64,000 nt of DNA, from positions 660,089-724,088 of the forward strand of contig NZ_MSCI01000002.1 in assembly GCF_002954585.1 (NCBI RefSeq), read 5' to 3'. Shown here in pieces: positions 24,303 to 33,421 of this stretch; position 1 is the stretch's first letter, and each line of letters begins with the position of its first letter. The DNA comes from Vibrio chagasii. Lineage in GTDB: Bacteria > Pseudomonadota > Gammaproteobacteria > Enterobacterales > Vibrionaceae. The position numbers were made by a program, and so were the translations under genes. The notes beneath the pieces are model-generated. The model was not told where the DNA came from, did not search any database, and saw only the letters and a list, made by a program, of their open reading frames with translations.

Positions 24303-25895
24303 TTAAGCGGTTTCAGCTACTTTAACTGGAGCGGGGTTACGGATTAGGTGGTCAAATGCGCCTAGACTTGCTTTCGCACCTTCACCCATCGCAATGATGA
24401 TCTGCTTGTAAGGTACTGTGGTTACATCGCCTGCTGCAAACACACCTTTCATCGATGTTGCGCCATGAGCGTTAATCTCAATCTCACCGCGTGGTGAAAG
24501 CTCAACCTTCGAACCTTTCAACCATTCGCTGTTCGGCATCAGACCGATTTGAACGAAGATACCCGCAAGCTCAATCTGTTTAAGCTCTTCAGTGTTGCGG
24601 TCTTTGTATTCCAGACCTGTTACGCGGTTTCCATCACCCAACACTTGTGTGGTTTGAGCCATTTTGATGATTTCGATGTTTGGCGTTGCGTTCGCTTTGT
24701 CGATAAGTACTTGGTCAGCACGTAGTGTGTCAGCAAACTCTAGCACGGTTACATGTTCCACAATACCTGCTAGGTCGATAGCCGCTTCGATGCCTGAGTT
24801 ACCGCCACCGATAACCGCTGTTTTCTTACCTTTGAATAGTGGACCGTCACAGTGTGGGCAGTAAGCCACGCCTTTGTTGCGGTATTCTTGCTCACCCGGA
24901 ACGTTCATTTCACGCCAGCGTGCACCTGTACTTGTGATAACAGAGCGAGCTCGCAGTGTTGCGCCACTCTCTAATTCAACGTGGATGTAGCCGTCTTTCG
25001 TGTCTTCTGCAGCAATGATGTTGGCAGCACGCTGCTCAGTCATTACTTCTACGCCGTACTCTTTTACGTGCTCTTCTAGGCTAGCCACTAACTTAGGACC
25101 CGTCGTCGCTTTCACTGAAATAAAGTTCTCAATTGCCATGGTATCCATGACTTGGCCACCAAAGCGGTCTGCAACGACACCAGTGCGAATGCCTTTACGT
25201 GCTGCGTAGATAGCTGCTGAAGAACCAGCAGGGCCACCACCCACAACTAACACGTCAAATGGCGCTTGTTGGTTTAGGTTTGTTGCGTTCTTTTCCGCTG
25301 CGCCAGAGTCTACTTTATTAAGGATCTCAGCTAGTGACATACGGCCTTGACCGAATAGTTCACCATTAATGAATACACTTGGTACCGCCATGATATCGCG
25401 AGACTTCACTTCCTCTTGGAATGCTGCGCCATCAATCATAGTGGTCTTAATCAGCGGGTTAATCGCTGACATCATGTTGAATGCCTGAACCACTTCTGGA
25501 CAATTTTGGCACGATAGTGAGATGAAAATCTCTACATTAAGCTCTTGATCTAATTCTTTTATTTGCTCGATTACGTCAGCTTCAAGCCTGATAGGGTGAC
25601 CACCACTATGAAGCAGTGCCAGTACCAGTGACGTGAACTCGTGACCCATTGGTAAACCGGCGAAACCGATCGCAGTACCTTTCTCTTGGTTGACTACCTG
25701 CATGATAGGGCTACGCGTGCTTGCGCTATCATCGCGAGTTACTTCAATTTTATCGGTTAAAGATGCGATGTCATTTGCTAGGCCTTGGAGTTTGTGTGCG
25801 GTATCGCTGTCATCTAGGCTCAGTACTAACTGAACATTGGTTTTTAAGTTTTCTAGGTATGCTTTTAGCTGCTGCTTCATTGCTTGATCTAACAT
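24303..25895 (-). CDS. ahpF: Alkyl hydroperoxide reductase subunit F
   Basis: A 530-residue flavoprotein that passes electrons from NADH to AhpC. The N-terminal double thioredoxin domain has Cys129-x2-Cys132 (SCQNCPEV, numbering equal to E. coli). The FAD domain begins [21 protein letters not shown], the second redox pair is YCPHCDG, and the NADH site [16 protein letters not shown]. The start is the ATG at 25895 ([14 protein letters not shown]), matching E. coli length; the long upstream extension in the frame is not expected. It follows ahpC after 201 bases. Confidence 0.97.
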   Translation of the reverse strand: MLDQAMKQQLKAYLENLKTNVQLVLSLDDSDTAHKLQGLANDIASLTDKIEVTRDDSASTRSPIMQVVNQEKGTAIGFAGLPMGHEFTSLVLALLHSGGHPIRLEADVIEQIKELDQELNVEIFISLSCQNCPEVVQAFNMMSAINPLIKTTMIDGAAFQEEVKSRDIMAVPSVFINGELFGQGRMSLAEILNKVDSGAAEKNATNLNQQAPFDVLVVGGGPAGSSAAIYAARKGIRTGVVADRFGGQVMDTMAIENFISVKATTGPKLVASLEEHVKEYGVEVMTEQRAANIIAAEDTKDGYIHVELESGATLRARSVITSTGARWREMNVPGEQEYRNKGVAYCPHCDGPLFKGKKTAVIGGGNSGIEAAIDLAGIVEHVTVLEFADTLRADQVLIDKANATPNIEIIKMAQTTQVLGDGNRVTGLEYKDRNTEELKQIELAGIFVQIGLMPNSEWLKGSKVELSPRGEIEINAHGATSMKGVFAAGDVTTVPYKQIIIAMGEGAKASLGAFDHLIRNPAPVKVAETA

Positions 25896-26016
25896 AATCG
25901 TGCCTGCTCTTAAATTCTGTGTCGTGGTATTGACCAATACCTTCTTGCTGAAAAAGGAAAATAAAAAGGGGGCGCAAGTCGGCAAATTGAATGTGGTGTT
26001 GCTGCTTTGAAAGGGT

Positions 26017-26056
26017 GGCGCGCAACTGCCCTTTAGGAGGGAGGCCGAAGCGCGCC
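26017..26056 (-). other. GC-rich hairpin in the ahpC-ahpF spacer
   Basis: GGCGCGC (26017-26023) pairs with GCGCGCC (26050-26056) around a loop of 26 bases. No T tract follows on the minus strand (it runs into CACCC), so it may be a processing or attenuation element, giving more AhpC than AhpF. Confidence 0.5.
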
Positions 26057-26096
26057 TGTAGAACCGTTTGATTTGTTCTTTTTAGATAGGCATAGA

Positions 26097-26654
26097 TTAA
26101 ATCTTACCTACTAGGTCCAGAGATGGTGCTAGAGTCTCTTCGCCTTCTTTCCATTTAGCTGGGCAAACTTCACCTGGGTTAGCCGCTACGTATTGTGCTG
26201 CTTTAACCTTGCGTAGTAGGTCTTCAGCGTCACGACCGATACCTTCAGCAGTGATTTCCATTGCTTGGATAATGCCTTCTGGGTCGATTAGGAACGTAGC
26301 ACGGTCTGCTAGGCCTTGACCTTCACGCATTACGTTGAAGTTGTTTGTGATAGTGCCTGTTTGGTCACCTACCATGAAGTATTCGATAGTGCCGATTTTG
26401 TCAGAAGTATCGTGCCATGCTTTGTGAGAGAAGTGAGTGTCAGTTGATACTGAGTAAACTTCTACACCGCGAGATTGAAGCTCTGCGTATTTTTCTTGTA
26501 GGTCAACTAGCTCAGTTGGGCATACGAAAGTGAAGTCTGCTGGGTAGAAGAAGAACACTGCCCACTTGCCTTTAACGTCTTGCTCAGTGATTTCTACGAA
26601 CTCGCCGTTTTTGAATGCTGTTGCGTTGAATGGTTTGATTTCTGTATTGATCAT
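26097..26654 (-). CDS. ahpC: Alkyl hydroperoxide reductase subunit C (peroxiredoxin)
   Basis: A 185-residue 2-Cys peroxiredoxin, near-identical in layout to E. coli AhpC. Peroxidatic Cys45 is in FTFVCPTEL and resolving Cys164 in [11 protein letters not shown]. It removes H2O2 and organic peroxides and is re-reduced by AhpF encoded just downstream. Codon use is strongly biased to common codons, as in a highly expressed gene. An OxyR-type site lies upstream. Confidence 0.97.
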   Translation of the reverse strand: MINTEIKPFNATAFKNGEFVEITEQDVKGKWAVFFFYPADFTFVCPTELVDLQEKYAELQSRGVEVYSVSTDTHFSHKAWHDTSDKIGTIEYFMVGDQTGTITNNFNVMREGQGLADRATFLIDPEGIIQAMEITAEGIGRDAEDLLRKVKAAQYVAANPGEVCPAKWKEGEETLAPSLDLVGKI

Positions 26655-26710
26655 GTTTGGATTCTCTTTCTAATTTGTAGTGTTTAACGCTATCCCGCGT
26701 CGATGGAGAT

Positions 26711-26740
26711 ATATTGCATCCGCACCGAAAATTAGTGAAA
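26711..26740 (-). promoter_or_regulatory. Candidate ahpC promoter
   Basis: On the minus strand TTTCAC (26740-26735) and CAATAT (26716-26711, preceded by TG) are spaced 18 bp, placing the start near 26704. The OxyR-type site ends against this -35, as in class I activation. Confidence 0.45.
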
Positions 26741-26776
26741 TCGGACATTTCTATAGATTCAATAGGTGATTCCTAT
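26740..26776. promoter_or_regulatory. OxyR-type binding site upstream of ahpC
   Basis: The site fits the 37-bp OxyR pattern of two 15-bp halves seven bases apart. The right half is ATAGGTGATTCCTAT (26762-26776), the spacer AGATTCA, and the left half ATCGGACATTTCTAT (26740-26754). Three of the four ATAG/CTAT elements are perfect and one has a single change. Confidence 0.75.
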
Positions 26777-27092
26777 CTTTGAAAGGAGAAAGTTATCGAC
26801 AAAAGCTACCAAACGTCGGCAACACCTAATTTGAGTGACTATGCTCGTTAGGTTGTTCTCTACATTAGGCTTATCTCTATTAGCGTGAGTGCCTATGTAT
26901 AGTGTGAGTATTTATTTGGCGTTTCTGAAGTGGGTTAGGATCTCATTGGTTTTTTTGATAATATAAAATTATTATTAATATAAATTATGATAATTTCATT
27001 TAATTAATAGCTCTACCTATACTCTCTTCATCGAAACGAAATACAGAAGCTAAGCTTCGAAAGCACAGAATAAAAACGAATTGGAGAAAGTT
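26777..27092. other. AT-rich spacer before the VOC gene
   Basis: After the OxyR-type site the DNA becomes very AT-rich (26950-27020, runs of TTATTA and AATATAAA). It likely contains the promoter of the VOC gene. I see no small gene or clear operator. Confidence 0.45.
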
Positions 27093-27584
27093 ATGAAAAT
27101 GAATCACGTAGGCATCATGGTAGGCGACATGGACAAAGCAGTAGAGTTTTATACTAAAGCCTTAGGCCTAAGAGTTGTAATGAACAACACTAAAGTGATG
27201 GAAGAACGCGAATCTGCAATCGGCCGCATGTGTATCGCTGTATTTGGTGAAGGCTTCAAAGGCTTCAACATTGCTCACCTAGTAACTTCAGACGGTATCG
27301 GTGTTGAGCTATTCGAAATGGTTGACCGCCAGGAGCGTCACGAAGTAGATTTCTCTCGTTTAGGTATCTTCCATTTCTGTCTGCAGCTTCCAAAAGAGCA
27401 ATTTGATTCAGCTATCAAACGTGTAGAAGAGTTTGGCGGTAAAGTACGTATGGACATTCACCGTTATCACCCGGAAGACGAGCTAAAACAAGCACAAATG
27501 GTTTACCTAGAAGACCCGTTTGGCAACCTATTCGAATTCTACTCTCACTCATACGAAGATACGTACGCGACAGATTACGAGTAA
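27093..27584 (+). CDS. VOC (glyoxalase/dioxygenase fold) protein
   Basis: A 163-residue protein of the vicinal oxygen chelate fold. It begins MKMNHVGIMVGDMDKAVEFY, with metal-type residues His4, Glu in GVELFEM, His in IFHFCLQL and Glu in NLFEFYSH. GGAG six bases before the ATG at 27093 decides the start over the TTG at 27081. Codon use is optimised, suggesting strong expression. The substrate is unknown; glyoxalase, resistance and isomerase roles are all possible. Confidence 0.88.
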   Translation: MKMNHVGIMVGDMDKAVEFYTKALGLRVVMNNTKVMEERESAIGRMCIAVFGEGFKGFNIAHLVTSDGIGVELFEMVDRQERHEVDFSRLGIFHFCLQLPKEQFDSAIKRVEEFGGKVRMDIHRYHPEDELKQAQMVYLEDPFGNLFEFYSHSYEDTYATDYE

Positions 27585-27628
27585 TCGCGTTATTGCCTTT
27601 AAGGTAGAAAACCTAAACACCCCCAAAG

Positions 27629-27657
27629 AGGATTGGTAGAGATACCAATCCTTTTTG
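27629..27657 (+). terminator. Terminator of the VOC gene
   Basis: AGGATTGGTA, loop GAGA, TACCAATCCT, then TTTTG. A perfect stem. Two near copies of its stem occur later in the window. Confidence 0.9.
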
Positions 27658-27982
27658 TAGCTTGAACTCACATAGATTCGATTAAAGCGGTTACTAAGTT
27701 ACCTATGCTAGTTAGATAATTAAATATTGTTAACTTTAGAGTTACCAATGAAATCAGAGAGCGCAGTAATTACTTTCTTCGTTATTTAATGAGGTGTTTT
27801 ACACCATAACTTGGTTTTTTTTACCACCCGTTTTGTTTATTTGACTTTTAAATCACTATAGATCGTTGATAGATATAAGATATACGTTGGTACGCAAATT
27901 GATTACGCAAAAGCCTTTTAGTCAAGAATGTAGCGTTTATCAAACGCCTAGTTACTCACTTTAGGTATTACGAGGTTTTTCG
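27658..27982. other. AT-rich spacer before the serine hydrolase gene
   Basis: About 325 bases with no gene that I can support. It should hold the promoter of the following gene. Base composition is clearly more AT-rich than the ahp or VOC genes. Confidence 0.4.
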
Positions 27983-29188
27983 ATGATTAATAATCGACTT
28001 TTTGTATCAATATTTCTTTTTTTTAGCGTAACTTTTTCGTTTCTAGTTCCCGCTGAGACCCTTACAACTGGAAAAGATATAAAAATATTAGAGAAGGGTT
28101 CAAGTGTAACAAGTAGAGAAGAGTTTGCATTAGATACTAGCAGTATTATTTCAGCCATGGCCTCTTATAAAGTGCCAGCTGTGAGCTTTGCGGTTATAGA
28201 GAACAACGAGATCGCTAGAGCTGATGCAATAGGCTACATAAATAGTAGTGGATCGAAAGAAGTCGATGTAAACACATTATTTCAAGCAGGATCAATATCA
28301 AAATCTATTTTTGCAATTCTTGCTTTAAGCTTAGTTGATAGTGGACTCATTGATTTAGATGACAATGTCGAGCCATTTCTTGGAAATTGGCGTATACCAA
28401 ACCCTAAAAACCATCAAAATGATGATGTGACCTTACGGACAATATTGAGTATGTCATCTGGTTTGGGTGTTGGTGGGTATTTTGGCTACTCTCCTGGAGA
28501 GTCAATACCGAGTCTTCTCGAAACTCTGGGTGGTAAAGAACCTGCAAATAGTAAGCCTGTTGTGTTAACACAAAAGCCTACCACCGCGTATGAGTATTCG
28601 GGCGGTGGCTATCAGGTTGTTCAGTTAATTACTGAGAATATCAGTCAAATGACTGCTCAGAGAGCTGCTAATAAGTTTATTTTTGAGCCGCTTGCGATGT
28701 TCAATTCAAGTTATGCTCAACCCACATATGATAATTTAGCCAACGCGGCTCAAGCAACTGATAGTGATGGTAAGGCATTTCCATATCAGTGGAGAGTTTA
28801 TCCTGAATATGCAGCTGCTGGCCTTTGGAGCACACCTACTGATATTGGCAAGTTTATCATATCAATTAATAAAGCTTATAGAGGGTCTAATAAACAAATC
28901 GTTAGCCCTTTACTTGCAAGGCAATCTCTTTCTCGTCAGAAAAATACACCTTATGGATTAGGCTTTGTAGTGAAGGGCCAAGGTGATAACCTTCATTTTA
29001 TGAAGCTGGGCCAGAACTCGGGTTACCAAGGTTGGCTAGTTGGACTACCGAACACAGGTCAAGGCGCTGTGATTATGACAAATTCTGATAATGGAAGAGA
29101 CCTCGCTCAAGCTCTAATTTATTCGATTGCTGAAACTTATCACTGGCCGATCGTTGGTCAGCTTGAAGATGCTTGGATGATAAAATAG
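27983..29188 (+). CDS. Exported serine hydrolase of the beta-lactamase class C/penicillin-binding-like family
   Basis: A 401-residue protein with a signal peptide (cleaved near residue 24), so periplasmic. It has the catalytic S-x-x-K at Ser104-Lys107 (FQAGSISKSIFA), a Tyr motif YEYSGGGYQ and a third motif near GQNSGYQGWL. These fit esterases and D-peptidases of the PF00144 fold at least as well as a beta-lactamase, so resistance must not be assumed. The gene uses rare codons (AGA, ATA, TTA) and lies in AT-rich DNA, a sign of transfer. Confidence 0.85.
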   Translation: MINNRLFVSIFLFFSVTFSFLVPAETLTTGKDIKILEKGSSVTSREEFALDTSSIISAMASYKVPAVSFAVIENNEIARADAIGYINSSGSKEVDVNTLFQAGSISKSIFAILALSLVDSGLIDLDDNVEPFLGNWRIPNPKNHQNDDVTLRTILSMSSGLGVGGYFGYSPGESIPSLLETLGGKEPANSKPVVLTQKPTTAYEYSGGGYQVVQLITENISQMTAQRAANKFIFEPLAMFNSSYAQPTYDNLANAAQATDSDGKAFPYQWRVYPEYAAAGLWSTPTDIGKFIISINKAYRGSNKQIVSPLLARQSLSRQKNTPYGLGFVVKGQGDNLHFMKLGQNSGYQGWLVGLPNTGQGAVIMTNSDNGRDLAQALIYSIAETYHWPIVGQLEDAWMIK

Positions 29189-29624
29189 ACCTCGGCTTTT
29201 ATATCACTTATTTTTATTAATAATTCAATGTGGACAAGCAGCTTTAGAAGCATTTCTTTGTTCAGAAGTACGTGGTTTAAGTATTTTGTGTTCGTTAGTT
29301 TCTGAAGATAATCTTGTAAAACTTATTTATAGTTTTTGTGCATAGGATGCTTTGAACGTTTTTTGAGCTTGGTGGGTTATTGATCCTGTTGTTTTCAAAG
29401 TACTGATGGACAGGCCGCAGTACTTTGATAGGTTTTGTTAAAGTTGACGTTTTGACGATAAAACCTTTCATGAACATGACTGGAGAAAGCGATCTTCATG
29501 AAAACATGGTGCATTCATACCGGATGGTAGCCTTTGCTGAACCGCGACTATACTCAGCATTGTATGGCGAACCAAAACACAACGAAAACAGAGAAAAATG
29601 CACAAATTAGCGCACCCAAGTTAC
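29189..29624. other. Spacer before the RlpA-like gene
   Basis: About 430 bases. Short reading frames exist on both strands (29295-29477 minus, 29425-29610 plus) but neither has a ribosome site or a recognisable sequence. It probably holds the promoter of the lipoprotein gene. Confidence 0.4.
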
Positions 29625-30050
29625 ATGAAAAAACTACATATCATCTTTACCGCTCTTATTCTCATGATATTAGCCGGATGCACCTCAACGTCGGCGGTCG
29701 GCAGTTCTAAAACAAAGGAATATGCCAAGTCACATGCTTTGACTGGTAAAGCTTCTTGGTATGGTGACAAGTTCCATGGAAAGCTCACTGCAAGTGGTGA
29801 GACGTATAATATGAATGCTTACACGGCAGCGCATAAAACCTTAGCCTTTGGCACGATCGTGAGAGTGACTAACACTACCAATAATAAGTCTGTCGAAGTT
29901 AAAATTAACGACCGAGGCCCTTACGTAAAAGGCCGAGTGATCGACCTTTCACACAAAGCATTTGCACAAATCGGCAACGTTAAGCAAGGCACAGTTCCTG
30001 TCAGAATCGAGATTGTTGATGACAGTAATACCTTTAGGTACAAGCATTAA
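29625..30050 (+). CDS. RlpA-like septal lipoprotein (double-psi beta-barrel)
   Basis: A 141-residue lipoprotein ([19 protein letters not shown], Cys 19). It has the double-psi beta-barrel of Rlp[40 protein letters not shown] and the catalytic-type [15 protein letters not shown] with the conserved Asp. It lacks the C-terminal SPOR domain of full RlpA, so it is a short relative that may cut peptidoglycan glycans. The ATG at 29625 is chosen over 29598 because of the signal peptide. Confidence 0.88.
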   Translation: MKKLHIIFTALILMILAGCTSTSAVGSSKTKEYAKSHALTGKASWYGDKFHGKLTASGETYNMNAYTAAHKTLAFGTIVRVTNTTNNKSVEVKINDRGPYVKGRVIDLSHKAFAQIGNVKQGTVPVRIEIVDDSNTFRYKH

Positions 30051-30085
30051 TCATCCCTCAGTCTGAACTAGTTTTTGAAACTCCA

Positions 30086-30118
30086 AGGGTTGGTAGATAT
30101 ACCAACCCTCTCGTTTTA
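30086..30118 (+). terminator. Terminator of the RlpA-like gene
   Basis: AGGGTTGGTA, loop GATA, TACCAACCCT, then CTCGTTTTA. Same stem family as that at 27629. Confidence 0.75.
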
Positions 30119-30260
30119 GGGCTCCAACTTAGGTGCGACAAGGTCGTATTTTAAGTAGAACGACGGAAAGGCACCGAGCGCCTCTGTGAGAACTCAATCT
30201 CTACTCCGCTCAGCCTCAGATAGTGATAGAATCCCCGTATCAGAATTACCGAGAAACTCT

Positions 30261-30599
30261 ATGTTTATCCATCAAGTTAATGACATCGACTGGCTGGTTA
30301 TTACCGCTTTTGAAGAACTGAAAACTATGTTTATTGAAGATGCAGGCAGGATCCCTCGCTGCTTCTCTGTCGCTAGCGAATTGAGCCTGATTGATCAAGC
30401 CAAGCGCGCTTATGGATACTTACCTCCACTTCGCGGTGTTATCACCGATACCGGCACTTTTCAAAGCCCGGATAATGAAGAAGATTTGAATCCACAGCTT
30501 GCCTGCTTAGTTGAGGGACGTGGTCGAGTGTTTATCTATCACGGAGGCTTTGTTGCTTTTGTGGATGATGAGCAAACCTTCATTACCCGAATGGATTGA
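30261..30599 (+). CDS. Conserved hypothetical cytoplasmic protein
   Basis: A 112-residue protein with no signal or membrane segment: FIHQVNDIDWLVITAFEELK, IPRCFSVASELSLIDQAKRA, then a beta-rich end. I do not recognise the family. The start could be ATG 30261 (GAGAAAC upstream) or GTG 30186, which would add 25 residues. Coding codon use looks normal for the genome. Confidence 0.65.
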   Translation: MFIHQVNDIDWLVITAFEELKTMFIEDAGRIPRCFSVASELSLIDQAKRAYGYLPPLRGVITDTGTFQSPDNEEDLNPQLACLVEGRGRVFIYHGGFVAFVDDEQTFITRMD

Positions 30600-30615
30600 G
30601 ACTCCCTCATGACTC

Positions 30616-30646
30616 AAAATGGAACGCTAGAGCGTTCCATTTTTTA
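30616..30646 (+). terminator. Terminator after the hypothetical gene
   Basis: AATGGAACGC, loop TAGA, GCGTTCCATT, then TTTTATT. The stem is repeated almost exactly at 35415. Confidence 0.85.
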
Positions 30647-30696
30647 TTGATGCCTCTGTCATTTTCTTATTTGTTCAACTCAAGTTATTAGAGCAA

Positions 30697-31686
30697 TCAA
30701 TCGCGTTTGTTTACTGAAAATGCTGGTGGGTAGCCAAACGCTTTTTTATAAGCGCTGGTGAAGTTAGAAGGGTGTCGATAACCTGCGTGGTAAGCTACTT
30801 CAGTGATTGACACCAACCCTTGTTCTAAGTGCTTGCGTGCCATTTCTAGCCGACGACGTCTTATGTAACTTTTGATGCTGCAACCAATTACGTCTTTGAA
30901 CTTTCTTCTAAGGTTTGACTCGCTAGTGGTCGCGTATTCAGCCAAGGACTTAACTGACAAGTCTTTGTCGAGGTTCTCCTCGATGTAATTAACCAACTCA
31001 TCAATCGAGTGCTTTGCACTTTCAGTCGCCGCTGTTTGTGTTTCTGTAACTCTGACTTCTAACGCGGTATCACTATTAGACAGCTGTTCGAACACTTCTA
31101 ATACCAAGCTGTGCGTTAATGCCTCTAGCTTGATCTTCTTAAATGTGTCGCTTCCATCTTGTAACTGGATGATCTTGTCGAGTAGTTCTTGTAACTGATG
31201 ATTTGATTGCAAGTCGAAATGGGATAAGTGTTGAGAAATGAAATCGTCAATCCGGCTGCCAGATTCTATGCGTTCTTGGATCCAATGGTGCGGGATGAGT
31301 ACTTTTAATTTAGAAACCTTGTTGCCTTTTTGAACAGTTCGTCGGAACGTCGCGGGTTTTGCTAGATTGACTACCAAGGCTTGATAGCCATGTTTTGAAT
31401 CCATAACGAAGTTTGAATCGTCGTAGCCGAAATCGAGTTTCCCTTCTTTTAAAATTATTAAAATCAGAGCCTTACGAGCCGTTGAGATGACTTGGTGATC
31501 TTTGAGTTCTGTCGTAGTTCCCCAGTGCAGAGAGAAGTTCTCTTGCACCTTGCAAATATCCACATTGCCTTCAATTAGAGGGACTGTTTCTGAATATTGC
31601 TCCGATACCATTTGAAAGTTTTCTTCACTCCCTACCCAACGCACGAGGGCACTTTTCTTAAGAGGTAAAGGTATTCGACTATTCAT
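30697..31686 (-). CDS. AraC-type regulator of a siderophore locus (PchR/YbtA-like role)
   Basis: A 329-residue regulator with a long N-terminal sensor domain and a C-terminal AraC HTH pair: LSVKSLAEYATTSESNLRRK, ITEVAYHAGYRHPSNFTSAYKK and FGYPPAF. AGGAGC lies two bases before the ATG. It is divergent from the esterase-receptor operon and shares its Fur-box spacer. It probably activates that operon when the ferric siderophore is present, as PchR and YbtA do (inference from position and family). Confidence 0.86.
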   Translation of the reverse strand: MNSRIPLPLKKSALVRWVGSEENFQMVSEQYSETVPLIEGNVDICKVQENFSLHWGTTTELKDHQVISTARKALILIILKEGKLDFGYDDSNFVMDSKHGYQALVVNLAKPATFRRTVQKGNKVSKLKVLIPHHWIQERIESGSRIDDFISQHLSHFDLQSNHQLQELLDKIIQLQDGSDTFKKIKLEALTHSLVLEVFEQLSNSDTALEVRVTETQTAATESAKHSIDELVNYIEENLDKDLSVKSLAEYATTSESNLRRKFKDVIGCSIKSYIRRRRLEMARKHLEQGLVSITEVAYHAGYRHPSNFTSAYKKAFGYPPAFSVNKRD

Positions 31687-31769
31687 AAGCTCCTGCCAAT
31701 TTTCATAACAATCCAGTCACTTTGGATAACTCAATCTGCTGTTCCCAAGTGAAAAAGAAAATTACCATA

Positions 31770-31788
31770 AATGATAATCAATATCATT
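31770..31788. promoter_or_regulatory. Fur box of the esterase-receptor operon
   Basis: AATGATAATCAATATCATT is a near-perfect 19-bp palindrome close to GATAATGATAATCATTATC. It lies 18 bases before the esterase start and in the divergent spacer with the AraC gene, so Fur may control both. Confidence 0.88.
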
Positions 31789-31806
31789 AACCGCAATTGG
31801 ATTATC

Positions 31807-33399
31807 ATGAAATGGATTTTTTTCGTTACCGCTCTGTTCACTCAAATAGTAAGTGCTCAGGCAATGATCGTTGAAGCCAATAAGCCTCAACGTATTGAGC
31901 TCCACTCTCAGCAAGACACGTTTTTAAAGATCAATGAACCAGGTTACTACCGTGGTTTTATCCGAAGCCAAAGCCACATGGAACACGTGATTGCTTTTAA
32001 TTCCGCTGGCGATCCAATAAAAAAATTACTGAATCATGAGGCGAGAGAGACTGAGATTTTCTGGTATGTCGATCAAGCTGACACTTATCGAATTGAAATG
32101 AAGAGTGCTGATACAGAGGCATCTAAGGCTGAAATGCAGATTGCTCCTATGCCTCTGAAAAAGGATCAGTATCTATCACCAGAGGTGTCGATGCTAAGCC
32201 CAACATTATCACGTACTGCAGCTGATATTCAGGGCGGTGTAAAAGATGCAGAAAAAAAGTTTTGGCAAATCATTGAGTCTCAGGGGGCACCGCTTGTCGA
32301 GTATCAACCTGACAACAAGGCTTTCGTTACTTTTTTATTTCGTGGGAATGCCAACAACGTTCGGCTATTAGGTGCGCCATATGGCGGACATGCACAGATG
32401 AGCAAAATTGAAGGCAGTGATATCTGGTTTCGCTCTTTTGAAGTTCCAGATTCAACGCGTCTCTCCTATCGAATAGCACCTAATGTGCCTCAATTAGCTC
32501 GTGATACTAATCGAGAACAACGCAGAGCAGTATTGGCGACTGCAGCACTAGACCCATTAAATTTGGAGCCCAGCTTTGGCTCTGATACTGGAATATTTGG
32601 CTCTGCTTCTACCTTGACGCTTAAACATGCATCAAGCGATAGCGTAGCAACAGAAGAAGGTAACCCCAAAGGTCAGTTAACGCATTTTCTTTATCAGGGG
32701 GGGGCTCAGGTTGAAGCAAGGCAAATCAGTCTGTATGAGCCAAATAGCGTTTACTCAACAACTGATAAGTCACCGCTTTTGATCTTGTTTGATGGTGAAT
32801 CTTACCTCGACAAAGTACCAGCGCCTCTGGTGATGGATAACTTAATTGCGAGTAAAGCTATTCCTCCGATGCGAGTGGTGTTTGTTAACCCGCCCAGACC
32901 GAGCCTTCGTGCAAAAGAGTTGACACCGAATAAAGCGTTTGCCGACATGCTCGCTAATGAGTTTATCCCTTGGCTTTGTAGTACGCACTCAATATGCCCC
33001 ACAGCTGAAAATACAGTGTTGTCTGGTTCGAGCTTTGGTGGATTAGCGTCAATGTTCATCGCGTTGGAACACCCTCAACGTTTTGGAAAAGTGTTGAGTC
33101 AGTCTGGTTCATTTTGGTGGCAGCCAAAGACCGCTAAGAGTATCGCAAGTGATAAACAAAGTTGGATGAGTGAACTGGTCGCATCAAGCGGTAAGAAAGA
33201 CATTCAGGTCTACCTCAATGCAGGTGTTTTTGAGACTGAGCCGGTGCATGCCAGCATCTATCAAACCAATAAAACCCTTTTTAATACCCTCAAAGAGAAA
33301 GGGTACCCCGTTACGTTCAAAAGTGCTGCGAGTGGTCATGATTATTACAGTTGGCGCGTTTTGCTCGCTGATGGACTAACAACACTTTTTAGTAAGTAA
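31807..33399 (+). CDS. Exported enterochelin-esterase-like (Fes/IroE type) hydrolase
   Basis: A 530-residue protein with a signal peptide (MKWIFFVTALFTQIVSAQA), so likely periplasmic. An N-terminal Fes_N domain (FWQIIESQGAPLVEYQPD, IWFRSFEVPDSTRLSYRIAP) is followed by an esterase D-like domain with Ser in GSSFGGLASMF, QSGSFWW and a final His in SGHDYYSW. Fes itself is cytoplasmic, so an exported two-domain form is closer in role to IroE: cutting a catecholate trilactone before or after uptake. The ATG at 31807 is chosen for the signal peptide. It lies 22 bases before the receptor. Confidence 0.88.
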   Translation: MKWIFFVTALFTQIVSAQAMIVEANKPQRIELHSQQDTFLKINEPGYYRGFIRSQSHMEHVIAFNSAGDPIKKLLNHEARETEIFWYVDQADTYRIEMKSADTEASKAEMQIAPMPLKKDQYLSPEVSMLSPTLSRTAADIQGGVKDAEKKFWQIIESQGAPLVEYQPDNKAFVTFLFRGNANNVRLLGAPYGGHAQMSKIEGSDIWFRSFEVPDSTRLSYRIAPNVPQLARDTNREQRRAVLATAALDPLNLEPSFGSDTGIFGSASTLTLKHASSDSVATEEGNPKGQLTHFLYQGGAQVEARQISLYEPNSVYSTTDKSPLLILFDGESYLDKVPAPLVMDNLIASKAIPPMRVVFVNPPRPSLRAKELTPNKAFADMLANEFIPWLCSTHSICPTAENTVLSGSSFGGLASMFIALEHPQRFGKVLSQSGSFWWQPKTAKSIASDKQSWMSELVASSGKKDIQVYLNAGVFETEPVHASIYQTNKTLFNTLKEKGYPVTFKSAASGHDYYSWRVLLADGLTTLFSK

Positions 33400-33421
33400 A
33401 GACCAAGGAAATATCCAAGAA

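Noticed and set aside
27983-29188. A class C beta-lactamase resistance gene.
   Set aside because: Tyr-x-Asn and Lys-Thr-Gly motifs are not those of AmpC; the family is broad and includes esterases.
29295-29610. Two short overlapping frames on opposite strands in the spacer before the RlpA-like gene.
   Set aside because: Neither has a ribosome site, a recognisable domain or gene-like codon use.
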